Source of the DNA: an uncultured Propionivibrio sp.
Lineage (GTDB): Bacteria > Pseudomonadota > Gammaproteobacteria > Burkholderiales > Rhodocyclaceae
Length of the DNA: 64,000 bases
Assembly (NCBI RefSeq): GCF_963666255.1
Contig: NZ_OY762655.1
Location: 682,001 to 746,000, forward strand
Direction of reading: 5' to 3'
Part shown: positions 22,568 through 34,774 of the stretch, piece by piece
How the letters are laid out: every line of letters begins with the position of its first letter
How positions within the stretch are numbered: position 1 is the stretch's first letter
The notes under the pieces: model-generated
Seen by the model: only the letters and a program-made list of their open reading frames with translations
What the model was told of the DNA's origin: nothing
Databases searched by the model: none
Position numbers and translations under genes: made by a program

Positions 22568-22652
22568 TGGTGCCGACGATGAGACTCGAACTCATACGAC
22601 CGAAGTCACTACCCCCTCAAGATAGCGTGTCTACCAATTTCACCACGTCGGC
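22568..22652 (-). tRNA. tRNA-Leu(GAG)
   Basis: An 85-nt tRNA with a perfect 7-bp acceptor stem (GCCGACG with CGTCGGC), discriminator A and encoded CCA. The anticodon loop CTTGAGG gives GAG (Leu, CUC/CUU codons). The long class II variable arm (GTGACTTCGGTCGT region) and T-loop GTTCGAGTC are present. It sits between secG and nuoA, a layout common in betaproteobacteria. Confidence 0.95.
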
Positions 22653-22713
22653 ACTGCGTACAACCCGGTCGGACGGCTGATCTCTGAGGGGACCGCCCAA
22701 CCTTTACAACAAA

Positions 22714-23082
22714 CTACTTGGGAATTTCCTTCGTCTTCGAACCGGCATCCGCGGGCGCATTGCTTTGCTCAGCGCCACCTGCAGGCATCGAAGAAGGCCG
22801 CGATTGTACAGCATCCTGCATCACACTGCCAGTACTTTTTGGCTTATTCGAAGCAATAAATGCCAAGGACAGGCTGGTGATGAAAAACACCACGGCCAAT
22901 GCCGCCGTCGTACGGCTCAGGAAGTTCGCCGAACCGGCTGAACCAAAGAGGCTACCCGACGCGCCGCTACCAAAAGCGGCACCCATGTCGGCACCCTTGC
23001 CATGCTGAACGAGTACCAAACCGACAATACCGACAGCCGCCAGGACATGCACGACCAAAATCAACGAAAAGAAGTATTCCAT
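22714..23082 (-). CDS. secG: Preprotein translocase subunit SecG
   Basis: Auxiliary subunit of the SecYEG translocon, 122 aa. Two membrane segments are seen (LILVVHVLAAVGIVGLVLVQ and AALAVVFFITSLSLAFI) joined by the signature loop HGKGADMGAAFGSGASGSLFGS. The C-terminal tail is Pro/Ala/Ser-rich and low complexity. It follows tpiA by 13 nt on the same strand and precedes tRNA-Leu, so all may be co-transcribed. Confidence 0.95.
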   Translation of the reverse strand: MEYFFSLILVVHVLAAVGIVGLVLVQHGKGADMGAAFGSGASGSLFGSAGSANFLSRTTAALAVVFFITSLSLAFIASNKPKSTGSVMQDAVQSRPSSMPAGGAEQSNAPADAGSKTKEIPK

Positions 23083-23095
23083 AAACCCCGACTCT

Positions 23096-23851
23096 TTACT
23101 TCGCCGCAGCGCGGCAAATGGCGAGAAAATCCGCCGCTACCAAGGAGGCACCGCCGATCAAGCCGCCATCGATATCCGGCATGCCGAAAAGCTCAGCCGC
23201 ATTCGACGGCTTGACGCTGCCGCCATACAAAATCTGCAGGTTTACCGCCACGGCCGCATCGCCGCGCGCCACCTGCGCCCGAATCGCGGCATGCACTTCC
23301 TGCGCCTGCTCGCTCGTTGCCGTACGACCGGTACCGATCGCCCAGACCGGTTCGTAGGCGACGACCGCCTTGGAAAACGCCGCCACGCCGGCACGATCGA
23401 TCACTGCCGCCATCTGCGCCGCGACCACTTCGGCCGTCTTGCCCGACTCACGCTCGGCCAGCGTCTCGCCGACGCACAGCACCGGCGTCAGACCCGCCGC
23501 CAGTGCCACCGCGAATTTCTCGGCCACCAGCGCATCGCTCTCGCCGTAAATCGCACGACGCTCGGAATGCCCGACCAGCACGTAACGGCAGGCAAAATCA
23601 TTCAGCATCGAGGCGCTGACTTCGCCGGTGTAGGCACCGCTTGCTTTGTCGCTGAGGTTTTGCGCACCCCAGGCCACCGCACCTCCAGCCAAGGCAGATT
23701 GCGCCTGCGCCAGATACGGGAACGGAACGCAAACAGCGACGGCAACATCACGCAGCCCAGCAACTCCGGAAACCACTTCTTGAAGAAGCTGCGAATTGAC
23801 GCTCAACCCGCCGTTCATCTTCCAGTTACCAGCAACCAGCTTCTGACGCAT
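23096..23851 (-). CDS. tpiA: Triosephosphate isomerase
   Basis: Glycolytic enzyme interconverting dihydroxyacetone phosphate and glyceraldehyde 3-phosphate; TIM barrel of 251 aa. Catalytic residues are visible: Lys in AGNWKMNG, His in VGHSERR, and Glu in [14 protein letters not shown]. The phosphate-binding motif YGGSVKPSN is near the C-terminus. It leads the tpiA-secG pair. Confidence 0.98.
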   Translation of the reverse strand: MRQKLVAGNWKMNGGLSVNSQLLQEVVSGVAGLRDVAVAVCVPFPYLAQAQSALAGGAVAWGAQNLSDKASGAYTGEVSASMLNDFACRYVLVGHSERRAIYGESDALVAEKFAVALAAGLTPVLCVGETLAERESGKTAEVVAAQMAAVIDRAGVAAFSKAVVAYEPVWAIGTGRTATSEQAQEVHAAIRAQVARGDAAVAVNLQILYGGSVKPSNAAELFGMPDIDGGLIGGASLVAADFLAICRAAAK

Positions 23852-23938
23852 GGTTCACCTGCCGAAAAAAAAACGCATTATACCGATGCCCCGCAAATAC
23901 GGTCAATCGCAGCCGCCACGATCAGGACATCGGCGCCA

Positions 23939-25309
23939 TCAGCTCTCGCCGACCGCGTCGCGCACCGCGCCAGCCAGCGTTTCGGCGGCATCACGAACCC
24001 TCACCGCATCACGGCCTTCGACCATGACGCGCAGCAAGGGCTCGGTGCCTGACGCACGCAGGAGCACACGGCCTTCACCGGCAAGGCTTTCCTCGACGGC
24101 CACCCGCGCCGCCGCGATCGTCGGATTGTCCTTCCAGACAAAGCCCTTGGCCAGCGGCACGTTGATCAGAACCTGCGGATACAAGCACAGACGGCCGACC
24201 AGTGTCGCGAGCGTGCCGCCCTCCTCGCGCAGTGCCGCGAGCACCTGCAGCGCCGAGACGATGCCGTCACCGGTCGTATGCCGATCGAGACACAGGATGT
24301 GACCGGAATTCTCGCCGCCGAACAGCCAGCCTTTTTCCTTGAGAACTTCCATGACATAGCGATCGCCGACATTGGCGCGCACGAACGGGATTTTCATTTC
24401 ACCCAAGGCATGCTCGAAGGCCAGATTGGTCATCAGCGTGCCGACCACACCGGCGACCGGCCCCTTGCGCGCACGGCCCCGCACGATGGCGAGCAGGAGT
24501 TGATCGCCATCGTAGGCTGAACCGTCCGGACCGACCATCATCAATCGGTCGGCATCGCCATCGAGCGCCACGCCGAAATCCGCCTGGCGCGCCAGCACTG
24601 CATCGCTCAGCGCGCGCAGCGAAGTCGCACCGACATCCTGGTTGATGTTGAGACCGTTCGGATCGGCACCGATGGTACTTACCTCGGCGCCCAATTCGTG
24701 GAACACGTGCGGCGCGATATGATAGGCCGCGCCATGGGCGCAATCGACGACGATCTTGAGGCCGCGCAGATCGAATTCGTTGGGGAAGGTGCTCTTGCAG
24801 AATTCGATATAGCGCCCGGCCGCATCGGCGATCCGCCTCGCCCGCCCGAGTTCGCTCGACGGAACGCAGCCCATCGGCGCGTCGATCCCGGCCTCGATCT
24901 GCGCTTCCAGCGCATCATCGAGTTTCGTGCCCTGCGCCGAGAAGAATTTGATCCCGTTGTCGTAATACGGGTTATGCGAGGCGGAAATCACGATCCCGGC
25001 CTGCAGGCGCAGTGCACGGGTGAGATAGGCGACCGCCGGCGTCGGCATCGGACCGACCAGGCAGACATCGACACCGGCCGCCGAAAGACCCGACTCGAGT
25101 GCCGCCTCCAGCATGTAGCCCGAAATCCGCGTGTCTTTGCCGATCAGCACCGCTGGCCGCTCTCCGGCCTTGAGATGGCCGCGCGACGAGGCCTCGGCAA
25201 GCAGAACCTTGCCAGCGGAATAACCAAGACGCATGACGAAATCGGGGGTGATCGGCGTCTGACCGACCCGGCCGCGCACGCCATCCGTACCGAAATATTT
25301 TCTGCCCAT
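23939..25309 (-). CDS. glmM: Phosphoglucosamine mutase
   Basis: Converts glucosamine 6-phosphate to glucosamine 1-phosphate for peptidoglycan and LPS precursors; 456 aa. The phosphoserine loop [12 protein letters not shown], the Mg-binding DGDADR and the C-terminal phosphate-binding [12 protein letters not shown] are all present. The start [13 protein letters not shown] has AGGAGA 8 nt upstream; 45 in-frame residues upstream were dropped. In many proteobacteria glmM directly follows folP, but here several genes separate them. Confidence 0.97.
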   Translation of the reverse strand: MGRKYFGTDGVRGRVGQTPITPDFVMRLGYSAGKVLLAEASSRGHLKAGERPAVLIGKDTRISGYMLEAALESGLSAAGVDVCLVGPMPTPAVAYLTRALRLQAGIVISASHNPYYDNGIKFFSAQGTKLDDALEAQIEAGIDAPMGCVPSSELGRARRIADAAGRYIEFCKSTFPNEFDLRGLKIVVDCAHGAAYHIAPHVFHELGAEVSTIGADPNGLNINQDVGATSLRALSDAVLARQADFGVALDGDADRLMMVGPDGSAYDGDQLLLAIVRGRARKGPVAGVVGTLMTNLAFEHALGEMKIPFVRANVGDRYVMEVLKEKGWLFGGENSGHILCLDRHTTGDGIVSALQVLAALREEGGTLATLVGRLCLYPQVLINVPLAKGFVWKDNPTIAAARVAVEESLAGEGRVLLRASGTEPLLRVMVEGRDAVRVRDAAETLAGAVRDAVGES

Positions 25310-25410
25310 CGTTGATTCTCCTACCCGAAACGGCTTTCCGAAAAGCCTGTCATTGTACTGAAACCTGCGCCCCCTAGAGTAACACTCTGGACAACAGGGG
25401 AGATTCCGCC

Positions 25411-27270
25411 ATGCCAGCCACGCTGATCCGTTGCGATCGCGCACCGTTATTTCTCGTCGACGCGATTCGCCCGGCCAACTATGACAGCAACGAAGAACTG
25501 CTTGAGGACATTCTCGAACGCCGCCGCCTGACCGCCGTATTCCAGCCGATCATTGATTTCGGCAACCACGCGTATATCGCCTTCGAAGGCCTCATCCGCG
25601 GACCGTCCGACACGCCCCTGCATACGCCAAAGGCATTATTCGAAACGGCCGAGCGCCTTGGCCGTCGACGCCAGCTGGAACAGGCCTGCCGCGAAACGAT
25701 TTTCCGCGCCTTCGCACAATTGCAATTGCCGGGACTGCTCTTCATCAATTCGAGCCCCGACTGCCTCGACGACGATCTTCTGCTCGACGGCAGCAGCACC
25801 GACTTGCTCCACCAGATCGGCATCCGCCCCGACCGTGTCGTCATCGAACTGACCGAAAACCAGCGCATCACCGACTACCCCGACATCCATCAGACGCTGG
25901 CGCACTACCGCCGTCTCGGCTACCGCATCGCCATCGACGACCTCGGCGAAGGCTTCGCCAATCTGCGCATGTGGTCGGAAATACGGCCGGATTTCGTCAA
26001 GATCGACCGTCATTTCATCAACGGCATCGCCGAAGACACGCTCAAGCACCGCTTCGTCCAAGCCATGCAGAACCTGGCCGAAAGCTGCTCGGCGCAAATC
26101 ATCGCCGAAGGCATCGAGCGGGAGGCGGATTGCCTGACCGTGCGCGACCTCGGCATTTCGCTGGGCCAGGGCTACCTGATCGCCGTACCGACCAGCATGC
26201 CGCGCGCCCTGCCAAGCGAAAAGATCATCAGCATCGTCAAGCAGCGACGCATCGCCGTCTTTCCCGCCGCGCTCGGACCGACCAGCAACGTCACGGTGCG
26301 CAGCCTGATCCGTCCGGTCACGCCGATCACACCCGACACCGGCAATGACGACGTCTTCCGTCGCTTTGACACCGACCCTGAATTGATTTCGATGCCAGTG
26401 GTGGCGGATGGCACGCCGCTCGGCCTCATCAACCGGCACGAACTGATCGACCGCCTGTCGCGCCCCTACCGCCGCGAACTGTTCGGCCGCAAATCCTGCG
26501 CCCAGTTCATGGATCCGATGCCACTGTGCATCGACGAAGACGCACCGATCCAGGATGCCGCCATGACCGTCAGCCGCTCCGCACGCCGCCACATTTATGA
26601 TGGTTTCATCATTACGCGCAACGGTCGCTACGCCGGCATCGGCAGCGCGCACGACCTGATGGGAATGATCACGCAAATGCAGATCCAGGCGGCGCGCTAT
26701 GCCAATCCGCTGACCCAACTGCCCGGTAACGTGCCGATCAACGAGCACATTGACCGGCTGCTGGCACGCAAGATTCCGTTCTGCGCCTGTTATGTCGATA
26801 TCGACCACTTCAAGCCATTCAACGATGTCTATGGCTATCGGCGCGGCGACGACGTCATCGGGCTGCTCGCGCAGACGCTGACCGGCATCACCCACCCGCT
26901 CGCCGACTTCTGCGGCCACATCGGCGGCGACGATTTCATGGTCCTGTTCCAGAGCGAGGACTGGGAGGCACGCTGCCTGCAGGCACTGACGCGCTTCGAC
27001 CAGCACCTGGCGGCACAGGTGGACGCCGATTCGCTGACGCTTGTCGACGGCTGGCACGGCTATTACGCCGAGAACCGGCGCGGCGAGCGCGTCTTCTATC
27101 CGCTCCCGAGCGTGTCGATCGGCGCCGTGCCTGTGCTGGCCGACCGTTTCGAATCGCACCGCGAACTCTCCGCGGCCGCCTCTGAGGCGAAAAAACACGC
27201 CAAGAAAACGGCGGGCAGCAGCCTCTTCGTCGAACGCCGACAGCCCGCCGGGAACGTGCTCAAATCATAG
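25411..27270 (+). CDS. EAL-CBS-GGDEF c-di-GMP signalling protein
   Basis: A 619-aa cytoplasmic protein, architecture EAL (about 35-275), CBS-like pair (about 295-420), GGDEF (about 435-600). The EAL domain keeps the catalytic set: Glu59 in the EGL variant of EAL, Asn113, Glu146, DD176-177 in DDLGEG, Lys197 and Glu233, so it probably hydrolyses c-di-GMP. The GGDEF motif is GGDDF (505-509), and the inhibitory I-site RxxD is absent (PLAD), so cyclase activity is doubtful; it may serve as a GTP-sensing domain. No signal peptide or membrane helix is seen. It is the only plus-strand gene in this stretch, divergent from glmM. GGGGAG precedes the ATG. Confidence 0.9.
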   Translation: MPATLIRCDRAPLFLVDAIRPANYDSNEELLEDILERRRLTAVFQPIIDFGNHAYIAFEGLIRGPSDTPLHTPKALFETAERLGRRRQLEQACRETIFRAFAQLQLPGLLFINSSPDCLDDDLLLDGSSTDLLHQIGIRPDRVVIELTENQRITDYPDIHQTLAHYRRLGYRIAIDDLGEGFANLRMWSEIRPDFVKIDRHFINGIAEDTLKHRFVQAMQNLAESCSAQIIAEGIEREADCLTVRDLGISLGQGYLIAVPTSMPRALPSEKIISIVKQRRIAVFPAALGPTSNVTVRSLIRPVTPITPDTGNDDVFRRFDTDPELISMPVVADGTPLGLINRHELIDRLSRPYRRELFGRKSCAQFMDPMPLCIDEDAPIQDAAMTVSRSARRHIYDGFIITRNGRYAGIGSAHDLMGMITQMQIQAARYANPLTQLPGNVPINEHIDRLLARKIPFCACYVDIDHFKPFNDVYGYRRGDDVIGLLAQTLTGITHPLADFCGHIGGDDFMVLFQSEDWEARCLQALTRFDQHLAAQVDADSLTLVDGWHGYYAENRRGERVFYPLPSVSIGAVPVLADRFESHRELSAAASEAKKHAKKTAGSSLFVERRQPAGNVLKS

Positions 27271-28548
27271 ATAGCCGAGGTGCCGCGGCAACCAGAGCGC
27301 AAGATCGGGCACGAAGGTCACCAGCAACATCATGCCGGCCATCGCCGCGACCATCCACAACACCCAGGGCACGGTCGACTCCATCGACACGCCAGCCATG
27401 CGACAGGTGACCATCAGATTGACGCCGAGCGGCGGATGGAACTGTCCGAGCGCCATGTTCATCGTGATGATCACGCCGAACCAGACCAGATCCCAGTTGA
27501 AATGCAGCGCAATCGGCACCAGCAGCGGCAGGAAGATGAAGTAGATCGAAATCGCATCGAGGAACATGCCGGCGATCAGCAACAGCAACTGGATGCTGAG
27601 CAGCATCGGAATTTCCGAGAGTCCGGTTCCGAGCAGCGCCGCCGCCAGATGGTCAAAGGTGCCGAGCGTATTGCTCGCCCACGCGAAAACGCTGGCCAGC
27701 GCGACGACGGCGAGAATGACCGACGAAATTTCCGCCGACTCGACGAGCACCTGATAGATATCCTTCCAGCTCAGGCTGCGATAGATCACCATGCCGACGA
27801 GCACGCCGTAAAAGACGGCGACGACGGCCGCCTCGGTCGGCGTAAACAGGCCGCTGCGCATGCCGCCGAGGATGATCACCGGCGCCAGCAGCCCCCAGCC
27901 GGCTTCCTTGAGACTCTGCCAGAACGGCGGCCGGGTTTCGCCCGGCGTTGCCTCGAAATTGTTCCTGACCGACAGCCACCAGGCGACCAGGATCAGCGTC
28001 AGCCCGGACAGGATGCCGGGAATCATGCCAGCGGCAAACAAGGCCGGCACCGATGCCTGCGGCACCAGCAGGCTGTAGATGACAAATGCGATCGACGGCG
28101 GAATCAGGATGTCGGTCGACCCCGCTGCCGCGATGACGCCGGCAGTGAAGGAACGCGGATACCCGGCCTTGAGCATCGAGGGCAGCATGACGGCGCCGAC
28201 GGCGGCCGAATCGGCCGGCCCCGACCCGGAAATGCCGCCGAGAATCATTGCCACCATGATCGCGACGATGGCGAGGCTGCCGCGCCGCTGACCGACCAGC
28301 GCCGAAGCGAAACGGACGATGGTGGCGGCGACGCCGGCACGCTCGAAGATCAGCCCTGCAATGACGAAGACCGGAATCGCCATCAGCGGATACTTGGCGA
28401 TGCCGGTGTAGACATTGGTCGGCAAGGACATCATGCCGAGGCCAGTCAGGGCAACGACAGCAGTGCCTGCAAGCCCCATGGCGACGGCCAGCGGCACGCC
28501 GGCGAACATCAGGACGCCGAACAGGCCGAACAACAACCAATCCATCAT
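27265..28548 (-). CDS. dctM: TRAP transporter large permease (DctM)
   Basis: Large membrane subunit of a tripartite ATP-independent periplasmic transporter, 427 aa with about 12 helices. It drives Na+-coupled uptake of an organic acid delivered by the DctP protein. Family features: GGISGSGPADSAAVGAVMLP and TPTEAAVVAVFYGVLVG. The ATGATG start overlaps the dctQ stop, with GGAGG 8 nt upstream. The gene end overlaps the end of the convergent EAL gene by 6 nt. Confidence 0.93.
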   Translation of the reverse strand: MMDWLLFGLFGVLMFAGVPLAVAMGLAGTAVVALTGLGMMSLPTNVYTGIAKYPLMAIPVFVIAGLIFERAGVAATIVRFASALVGQRRGSLAIVAIMVAMILGGISGSGPADSAAVGAVMLPSMLKAGYPRSFTAGVIAAAGSTDILIPPSIAFVIYSLLVPQASVPALFAAGMIPGILSGLTLILVAWWLSVRNNFEATPGETRPPFWQSLKEAGWGLLAPVIILGGMRSGLFTPTEAAVVAVFYGVLVGMVIYRSLSWKDIYQVLVESAEISSVILAVVALASVFAWASNTLGTFDHLAAALLGTGLSEIPMLLSIQLLLLIAGMFLDAISIYFIFLPLLVPIALHFNWDLVWFGVIITMNMALGQFHPPLGVNLMVTCRMAGVSMESTVPWVLWMVAAMAGMMLLVTFVPDLALWLPRHLGYL

Positions 28549-29036
28549 GACGAGCGCCTCCGCAGGGAAGCGAGCAGACGGACGACAATCAGCGCCGAGA
28601 GCAGCGGTAACCAGATTGTGTAGAGCCACTGCGGAACGCCGAGCGAGGGCGAAGTCACCTCGAAGTCATAGTCATCCCAGGCCATCAGGACGCCGTAAGC
28701 ACAGAGCACCGTAAACATCACCAGCGAACAGAGCGTCGCGAAACGCTGCGACCAGACTCGCGCGCGGGTGCTGCCGCTGACGAAGAAGGTGATGGCGATA
28801 TGATGATTCGTGGCGAAGGCGTGCGAGGCGCCAACCAGCGTCATCACCACCAGCAGCGCCACCGAAATCTCCTCGGTGAAGGCGAACGATATGTCCGTGA
28901 AATAACGGACCAGCACGTTCGCCATCGTCAGCACGCACAACAGGCCCATCGAGCCTGCCATCAACAGGCGCTCGACACGCCCGAGCGACGAACGGGCGCC
29001 CGAGGCGCCCGCCGTTTCCTTGCTTGCCTCGTTCAT
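28545..29036 (-). CDS. dctQ: TRAP transporter small permease (DctQ)
   Basis: Small membrane subunit of the TRAP transporter (163 aa) with four helices. Typical: MANVLVRYFTDISFAFTEEIS and a conserved Gly-rich segment after the second helix. It starts 1 nt after the dctP stop and overlaps dctM, so the three genes form one operon in the order dctP-dctQ-dctM. Confidence 0.9.
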   Translation of the reverse strand: MNEASKETAGASGARSSLGRVERLLMAGSMGLLCVLTMANVLVRYFTDISFAFTEEISVALLVVMTLVGASHAFATNHHIAITFFVSGSTRARVWSQRFATLCSLVMFTVLCAYGVLMAWDDYDFEVTSPSLGVPQWLYTIWLPLLSALIVVRLLASLRRRSS

Positions 29037-29037
29037 A

Positions 29038-30054
29038 TCAGCGCTTGGCGATGGCCGCTTCGGCCTTTTTCACCAGATCGGCGCCGATGGTCTTTGCCCA
29101 CTTGTCGTAAACCGGCCGCGTCGCCTTGACGAAGGCATCGCGCTGCGCCGCCGTCGGTTCGGTCACCGACACACCGGAGGCCTCGATCTGCTTGAGGATG
29201 GCATTGTCCTTGCCGGCGATGCCCTTGCGCGCCTTCTCGACGTTCTCGCGACCGGCCTGCAGCGCAGCCTGGCGGACCGCATCACGATCGGCCGGCGTCC
29301 AGCTTTCCCAGACCTGCTTGTTGACGACGAAAATCAGCGGGTCGGCGACGTAATGCCAGAGCGTCAGATGCTTCTGCCCGACGGTCGGCAGTTTCGCGGC
29401 AACGAAGACCGACAGGGGATTTTCCTGGCCATCGACGGCCCCCGACGCCAGTGCCGGCTGCGCGTCGGCCCAGCTCATCTGGGTCGGATTGGCACCCAGC
29501 GCGGAAAACGTTTCGTTGTAGAGCGGCGACCCGACGACACGGAATTTGAGGCCCTTCATATCGGCCGGCGAGACGATCGGACGTTTCGAGTTCGACATCT
29601 CGCGGAAGCCGTTCTCGCCCCAGGCGAGCGGCACCACTTCGCGCTTTTCGAGCACGGCGAACAGATCCTTGCCGACCTCGCCCTGCGTCAGGGCATCGAT
29701 CGCCTTGTAGTCGGGCATCAGGAAGGGGAGCGAAAAGAGGTTGAGTTCCTTGATCTGCGGCGACCAGTTGATCGTCGACCCGACCGCCAGATCGATCACG
29801 CCCTGGCGGATCGCGGTAAATTCGCGGGTCTGGTCGCCGCCGACCAGCGAAGCGCCGGGATAGAGCTTGATGTTGATGCGCCCTTGCGTCTTTTCCTTGA
29901 CGAGTTCAGCCCAGCGCTCACCGGCCTGTCCCCAGGTAAACGCGGTATTCAGCACCGTCGACAGCCGGTACTCGGCACGATAGGTCTGGGCCATGACGGC
30001 ACCGCACAGCAGCGAACCGGCCAGCACGACGGCGGCCCCGAAAGATTTGCGCAT
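29038..30054 (-). CDS. dctP: TRAP transporter solute-binding protein (DctP)
   Basis: Periplasmic binding protein of 338 aa with a Sec signal peptide (GAAVVLAGSLLCGAVMAQ). The DctP family core is seen in KGLKFRVVGSPLYNETFSALG (its Arg normally binds the substrate carboxylate) and SGAVDGQENPLSVFVAAKLP. Substrates of this subgroup are C4-dicarboxylates or related organic acids; the exact one cannot be read from sequence. AAGGAGG precedes the ATG. The upstream in-frame extension to 30507 was rejected because the signal peptide sets the start. Confidence 0.93.
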   Translation of the reverse strand: MRKSFGAAVVLAGSLLCGAVMAQTYRAEYRLSTVLNTAFTWGQAGERWAELVKEKTQGRINIKLYPGASLVGGDQTREFTAIRQGVIDLAVGSTINWSPQIKELNLFSLPFLMPDYKAIDALTQGEVGKDLFAVLEKREVVPLAWGENGFREMSNSKRPIVSPADMKGLKFRVVGSPLYNETFSALGANPTQMSWADAQPALASGAVDGQENPLSVFVAAKLPTVGQKHLTLWHYVADPLIFVVNKQVWESWTPADRDAVRQAALQAGRENVEKARKGIAGKDNAILKQIEASGVSVTEPTAAQRDAFVKATRPVYDKWAKTIGADLVKKAEAAIAKR

Positions 30055-30158
30055 CACAGCCCCTCCTTGGTTTAGGAACGAGGGCCGATTATGCAGGCGA
30101 GGCACGACCGGCGCAAGGAACGCGAAGTAAAGACGCTGGGATAAACCGTCGGGATGGA

Positions 30159-31685
30159 TCAGCGCCAGGGCGGCGTCGCGTCGAGGAAGCGTTTGATCTC
30201 GGCGTCGAACAGGCCGGACAGCAGTTGCATCCGCCCGGCAATCCAGCCCGATACCAGCGAATCGGTGGTACCAGCCGTCCGCAGTTCGGCGATTAGCCGC
30301 GTTGCGGTTACCTGATCGTGATAGGCGCCGGCGGTTTCCTGCAACCGCGCCAGCAAGGCCTGATAGCGTGACTGCTCGGCACGCGGCAGCAGCGGTGCAA
30401 AGAAATCGAGCGCATAGCGCAGCTTCTTCAGCTCGATCCGCAAGCAATGCCGGTGCTCGGCCGTCGCCGGTGCGCACTGACGTGCCAGGACGACTGCCTT
30501 CTTCCACTGCCGTTGCAGCCGATCGGCGGCGAAGCGCCGTGGTTTCGTCACGGCTTCCGGCGCTGCAAGGGCGGCGATGGTCGGCTCCGACTGGCGCAAC
30601 AGCGCCGCCGAGAATGCCAGCAGCAAGCGGCTGTATTCGCTGCGTTTCAGCGTGCCGGCGGCGGCAGCGTCGGCGGTGAGGCGACGCGCCTGCGCCGCCT
30701 CGCGCAGGAAAGAAAGCTCGGCATGGCCAGGGAACGCGGCCTCAAGCGGGGCCAGGGTTTCGGCCAGCAGCACGTCCCAGTCGCGCGCCCGGCCGAGTTG
30801 TTCGCCGAGCCGCTTCCAGCGCGGCAGGTAGGTAGCGACGAAATCCGGCGAGAGCACCGGCTCGAAGATGCGAAATGCCGAACGCAAACGACGGATCGCC
30901 ACCCGCGCCTGGTGGACGTACTCGGGGTCTCGCCCGGCAATCGCGCCGGCTTCGTTGCGTTGCAAATGCACGAGACAGGCGGCTGCGGCAACACGAAACG
31001 CCTCGACCGGCGTCGCCTCGCGCCCGATCCGCACCGTCGCGGCGCGCAGCGGCGGCGCCACCGTCCCGGCGGCAAGCGCATAACCGCGCTCGGCCTTGCT
31101 GACAATCTCGGGATGCAGATGAAATTCGGCCGCCAGATCGATGGCCAAATCAAACAACGCGTCACTCGATTGGCCTTGCAGCAATTCGATTTCGACTTCA
31201 CAGATCGTTTCGCGAACTTCCCGATGCTCGCCGGAAACCGTGGTTGCCTTGACCCAGCCGCGATCGAGCGCCAGTTCAACGGTCGCTTCGGGCGAGGTCA
31301 GCCGCCAGGCTGTCCGCAGAAAATCGGTGGTAAAGACGGGCAGCAGATCGGCGCGACGCACTTCCAGAAAGGCGCGCAACTCCGGATCGCCGACGATGCC
31401 GAAATCGAAGCATCCGGGCGCAGTCGGCGCCTCCCATTCGCGCCGTTGCGCCAGACCGCCCGCCCCCGCATCGCCGCCCTTGACGGTCATGCGCCAGTCG
31501 TTCGCCCCCTGCCGCCGCAGCCGCAAGGCAATACCGCGGGCCCGCAATTCAAGGCCGGGCGTATCGTAATAGGTGTTGAACAGCTGTTTCTTTTCCGCCA
31601 CGAGGCCGGCCAGGCGCGGGCTGAGCGACAGCCTCTTACCCTGCGCCGGTGACAAGCGGAGCTTCAACTCGATTTCACGGGACAT
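30159..31685 (-). CDS. CYTH and CHAD domain protein, putative inorganic triphosphatase
   Basis: A 508-aa protein: an N-terminal CYTH triphosphate-tunnel domain (EIELKL gives the ExExK motif at residues 4-8) and a C-terminal CHAD domain of His-rich helices (VHQARVAIRRLRSAFR, HCLRIELKKLRYALDFF). CYTH enzymes of this form (E. coli YgiF) hydrolyse inorganic triphosphate, and CHAD binds polyphosphate. A polyphosphate-linked role is plausible in Rhodocyclales. The start is at MSREIELK because ExExK must be near the N-terminus; 20 residues upstream were dropped. Confidence 0.87.
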   Translation of the reverse strand: MSREIELKLRLSPAQGKRLSLSPRLAGLVAEKKQLFNTYYDTPGLELRARGIALRLRRQGANDWRMTVKGGDAGAGGLAQRREWEAPTAPGCFDFGIVGDPELRAFLEVRRADLLPVFTTDFLRTAWRLTSPEATVELALDRGWVKATTVSGEHREVRETICEVEIELLQGQSSDALFDLAIDLAAEFHLHPEIVSKAERGYALAAGTVAPPLRAATVRIGREATPVEAFRVAAAACLVHLQRNEAGAIAGRDPEYVHQARVAIRRLRSAFRIFEPVLSPDFVATYLPRWKRLGEQLGRARDWDVLLAETLAPLEAAFPGHAELSFLREAAQARRLTADAAAAGTLKRSEYSRLLLAFSAALLRQSEPTIAALAAPEAVTKPRRFAADRLQRQWKKAVVLARQCAPATAEHRHCLRIELKKLRYALDFFAPLLPRAEQSRYQALLARLQETAGAYHDQVTATRLIAELRTAGTTDSLVSGWIAGRMQLLSGLFDAEIKRFLDATPPWR

Positions 31686-31784
31686 GCGCGGCCCTGACGG
31701 GATTTCCAGTGGGAACCCGTTCAGCCTAGCAGAAAGAAAAAGCACTGTCTGTTGCGGTCAGCCGCAACGACGGATCGCTCCTGC

Positions 31785-32606
31785 TCAGCCGGCCGTCAGC
31801 GCCAGCCAGACAGCCAGCGCATCACGCGTCTCGGCAACATCGTGGACGCGCAGGATGCGCGCGCCCCGCTCCGCCGCCAACATGGCAGCGGCAACGCTGG
31901 CTGCGACACGATCGCCAACCGGGCGACCGGTGATTGCGCCGAGCATCGACTTGCGCGACATGCCGGCCAGCACCGGTAGGCCGGTCGCCGAAAAGCGCTC
32001 GAGCGCGCGCAACAGGTCGAGATTATGCGCCAGCGACTTGCCGAAGCCGAAGCCCGGATCGAGCACGATGCGTTCGCGCGCAATGCCGGCCGCCTCCGCG
32101 GCAGCGACGCGCGCGTCGAGAAAAGCCGCCACCTCGGCGACGACATCGACATAGTCCGGCGTCGCCTGCATGGTCAGCGGCTCGCCCTGCATGTGCATCA
32201 GGCAGATGGCGCAGTCACTGGCCGCGACCGCTTCCAGCGCGCCGGGCATGCGCAACGCATAGATGTCGTTGATCATCGCGGCGCCCGCCGCCAGGGCTGC
32301 TCGCATGACTTCCGGCTTGTAGGTGTCGATCGAAATGGGTACGCCGCAACCGGCCAGGCGGTCGAGCACCGGCAACAGGCGGTCGAGTTCCTCGGCCTGC
32401 GACGTCGGTTGCGCGCCGGGACGCGAGGACTCCGCGCCGATGTCGAGCAGATCGGCGCCGGCCTCGATCTGGTGCCAGGCATGCGCGACGGCACGGTCGA
32501 CGTCCTGGGTGAGACCGTCGCCCGAAAACGAGTCCGGCGTCAGATTGACGATGCCCATCACCAGCGGGCGGCTCTGGGGCAACGCAAATGAAGCGCAATG
32601 GCGCAT
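31785..32606 (-). CDS. folP: Dihydropteroate synthase
   Basis: Condenses 6-hydroxymethyl-dihydropterin diphosphate with p-aminobenzoate in folate synthesis; TIM barrel of 273 aa. Signatures: MGIVNLTPDSFSGDG, GAELLDIGAESSRPGA-like (ADLLDIGAESSRPGA), DPGFGFGKSLAHN and AGMSRKSMLG. GAGGAG precedes the ATG; 18 in-frame residues upstream were dropped. It follows ftsH on the minus strand after a stem-loop, the classic ftsH-folP pair. Confidence 0.97.
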   Translation of the reverse strand: MRHCASFALPQSRPLVMGIVNLTPDSFSGDGLTQDVDRAVAHAWHQIEAGADLLDIGAESSRPGAQPTSQAEELDRLLPVLDRLAGCGVPISIDTYKPEVMRAALAAGAAMINDIYALRMPGALEAVAASDCAICLMHMQGEPLTMQATPDYVDVVAEVAAFLDARVAAAEAAGIARERIVLDPGFGFGKSLAHNLDLLRALERFSATGLPVLAGMSRKSMLGAITGRPVGDRVAASVAAAMLAAERGARILRVHDVAETRDALAVWLALTAG

Positions 32607-32628
32607 GTTTGACTCCTCAACAATGCAA

Positions 32629-32652
32629 AACGGGGGAGTTGCCTCCCCCGTT
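32629..32652 (-). terminator. Stem-loop between ftsH and folP
   Basis: A perfect 10-bp stem (AACGGGGGAG with CTCCCCCGTT) and 4-nt loop, followed by a short T tract on the minus strand. It is probably a partial terminator that lowers folP relative to ftsH. Confidence 0.65.
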
Positions 32653-32675
32653 GTTCGCAACCAGAATGTCGTCGA

Positions 32676-34559
<1,884 letters not shown>

Positions 34560-34623
34560 AGCACATCCTTCTGCGTACCGCTTCCGTCGTCATCGACGGC
34601 AGCCCGATCATGCGAAAGTCCTG

Positions 34624-34629
34624 ATTGTA
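34624..34629 (-). promoter_or_regulatory. Possible -10 box (TACAAT) for ftsH
   Basis: TATACAAT on the minus strand, about 65 nt upstream of ftsH, in the 215-bp gap between rlmE and ftsH. The -35 is unclear. The rest of the gap contains a tandem CAAGCCGCTTT repeat and no gene. Confidence 0.3.
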
Positions 34630-34774
34630 TATCGTTCGCGCCGTTTTCGGCAGGAAGCCCGCACACTTCAGCAAAGCTTCCGACGACGCCAACGCCTTCA
34701 AACTGCTCTTGTCCAACCACTTCAACCGCCCAGCACCCCCATCAGGCTGCCGTCAAACCCGATTCAAGCCGCTT

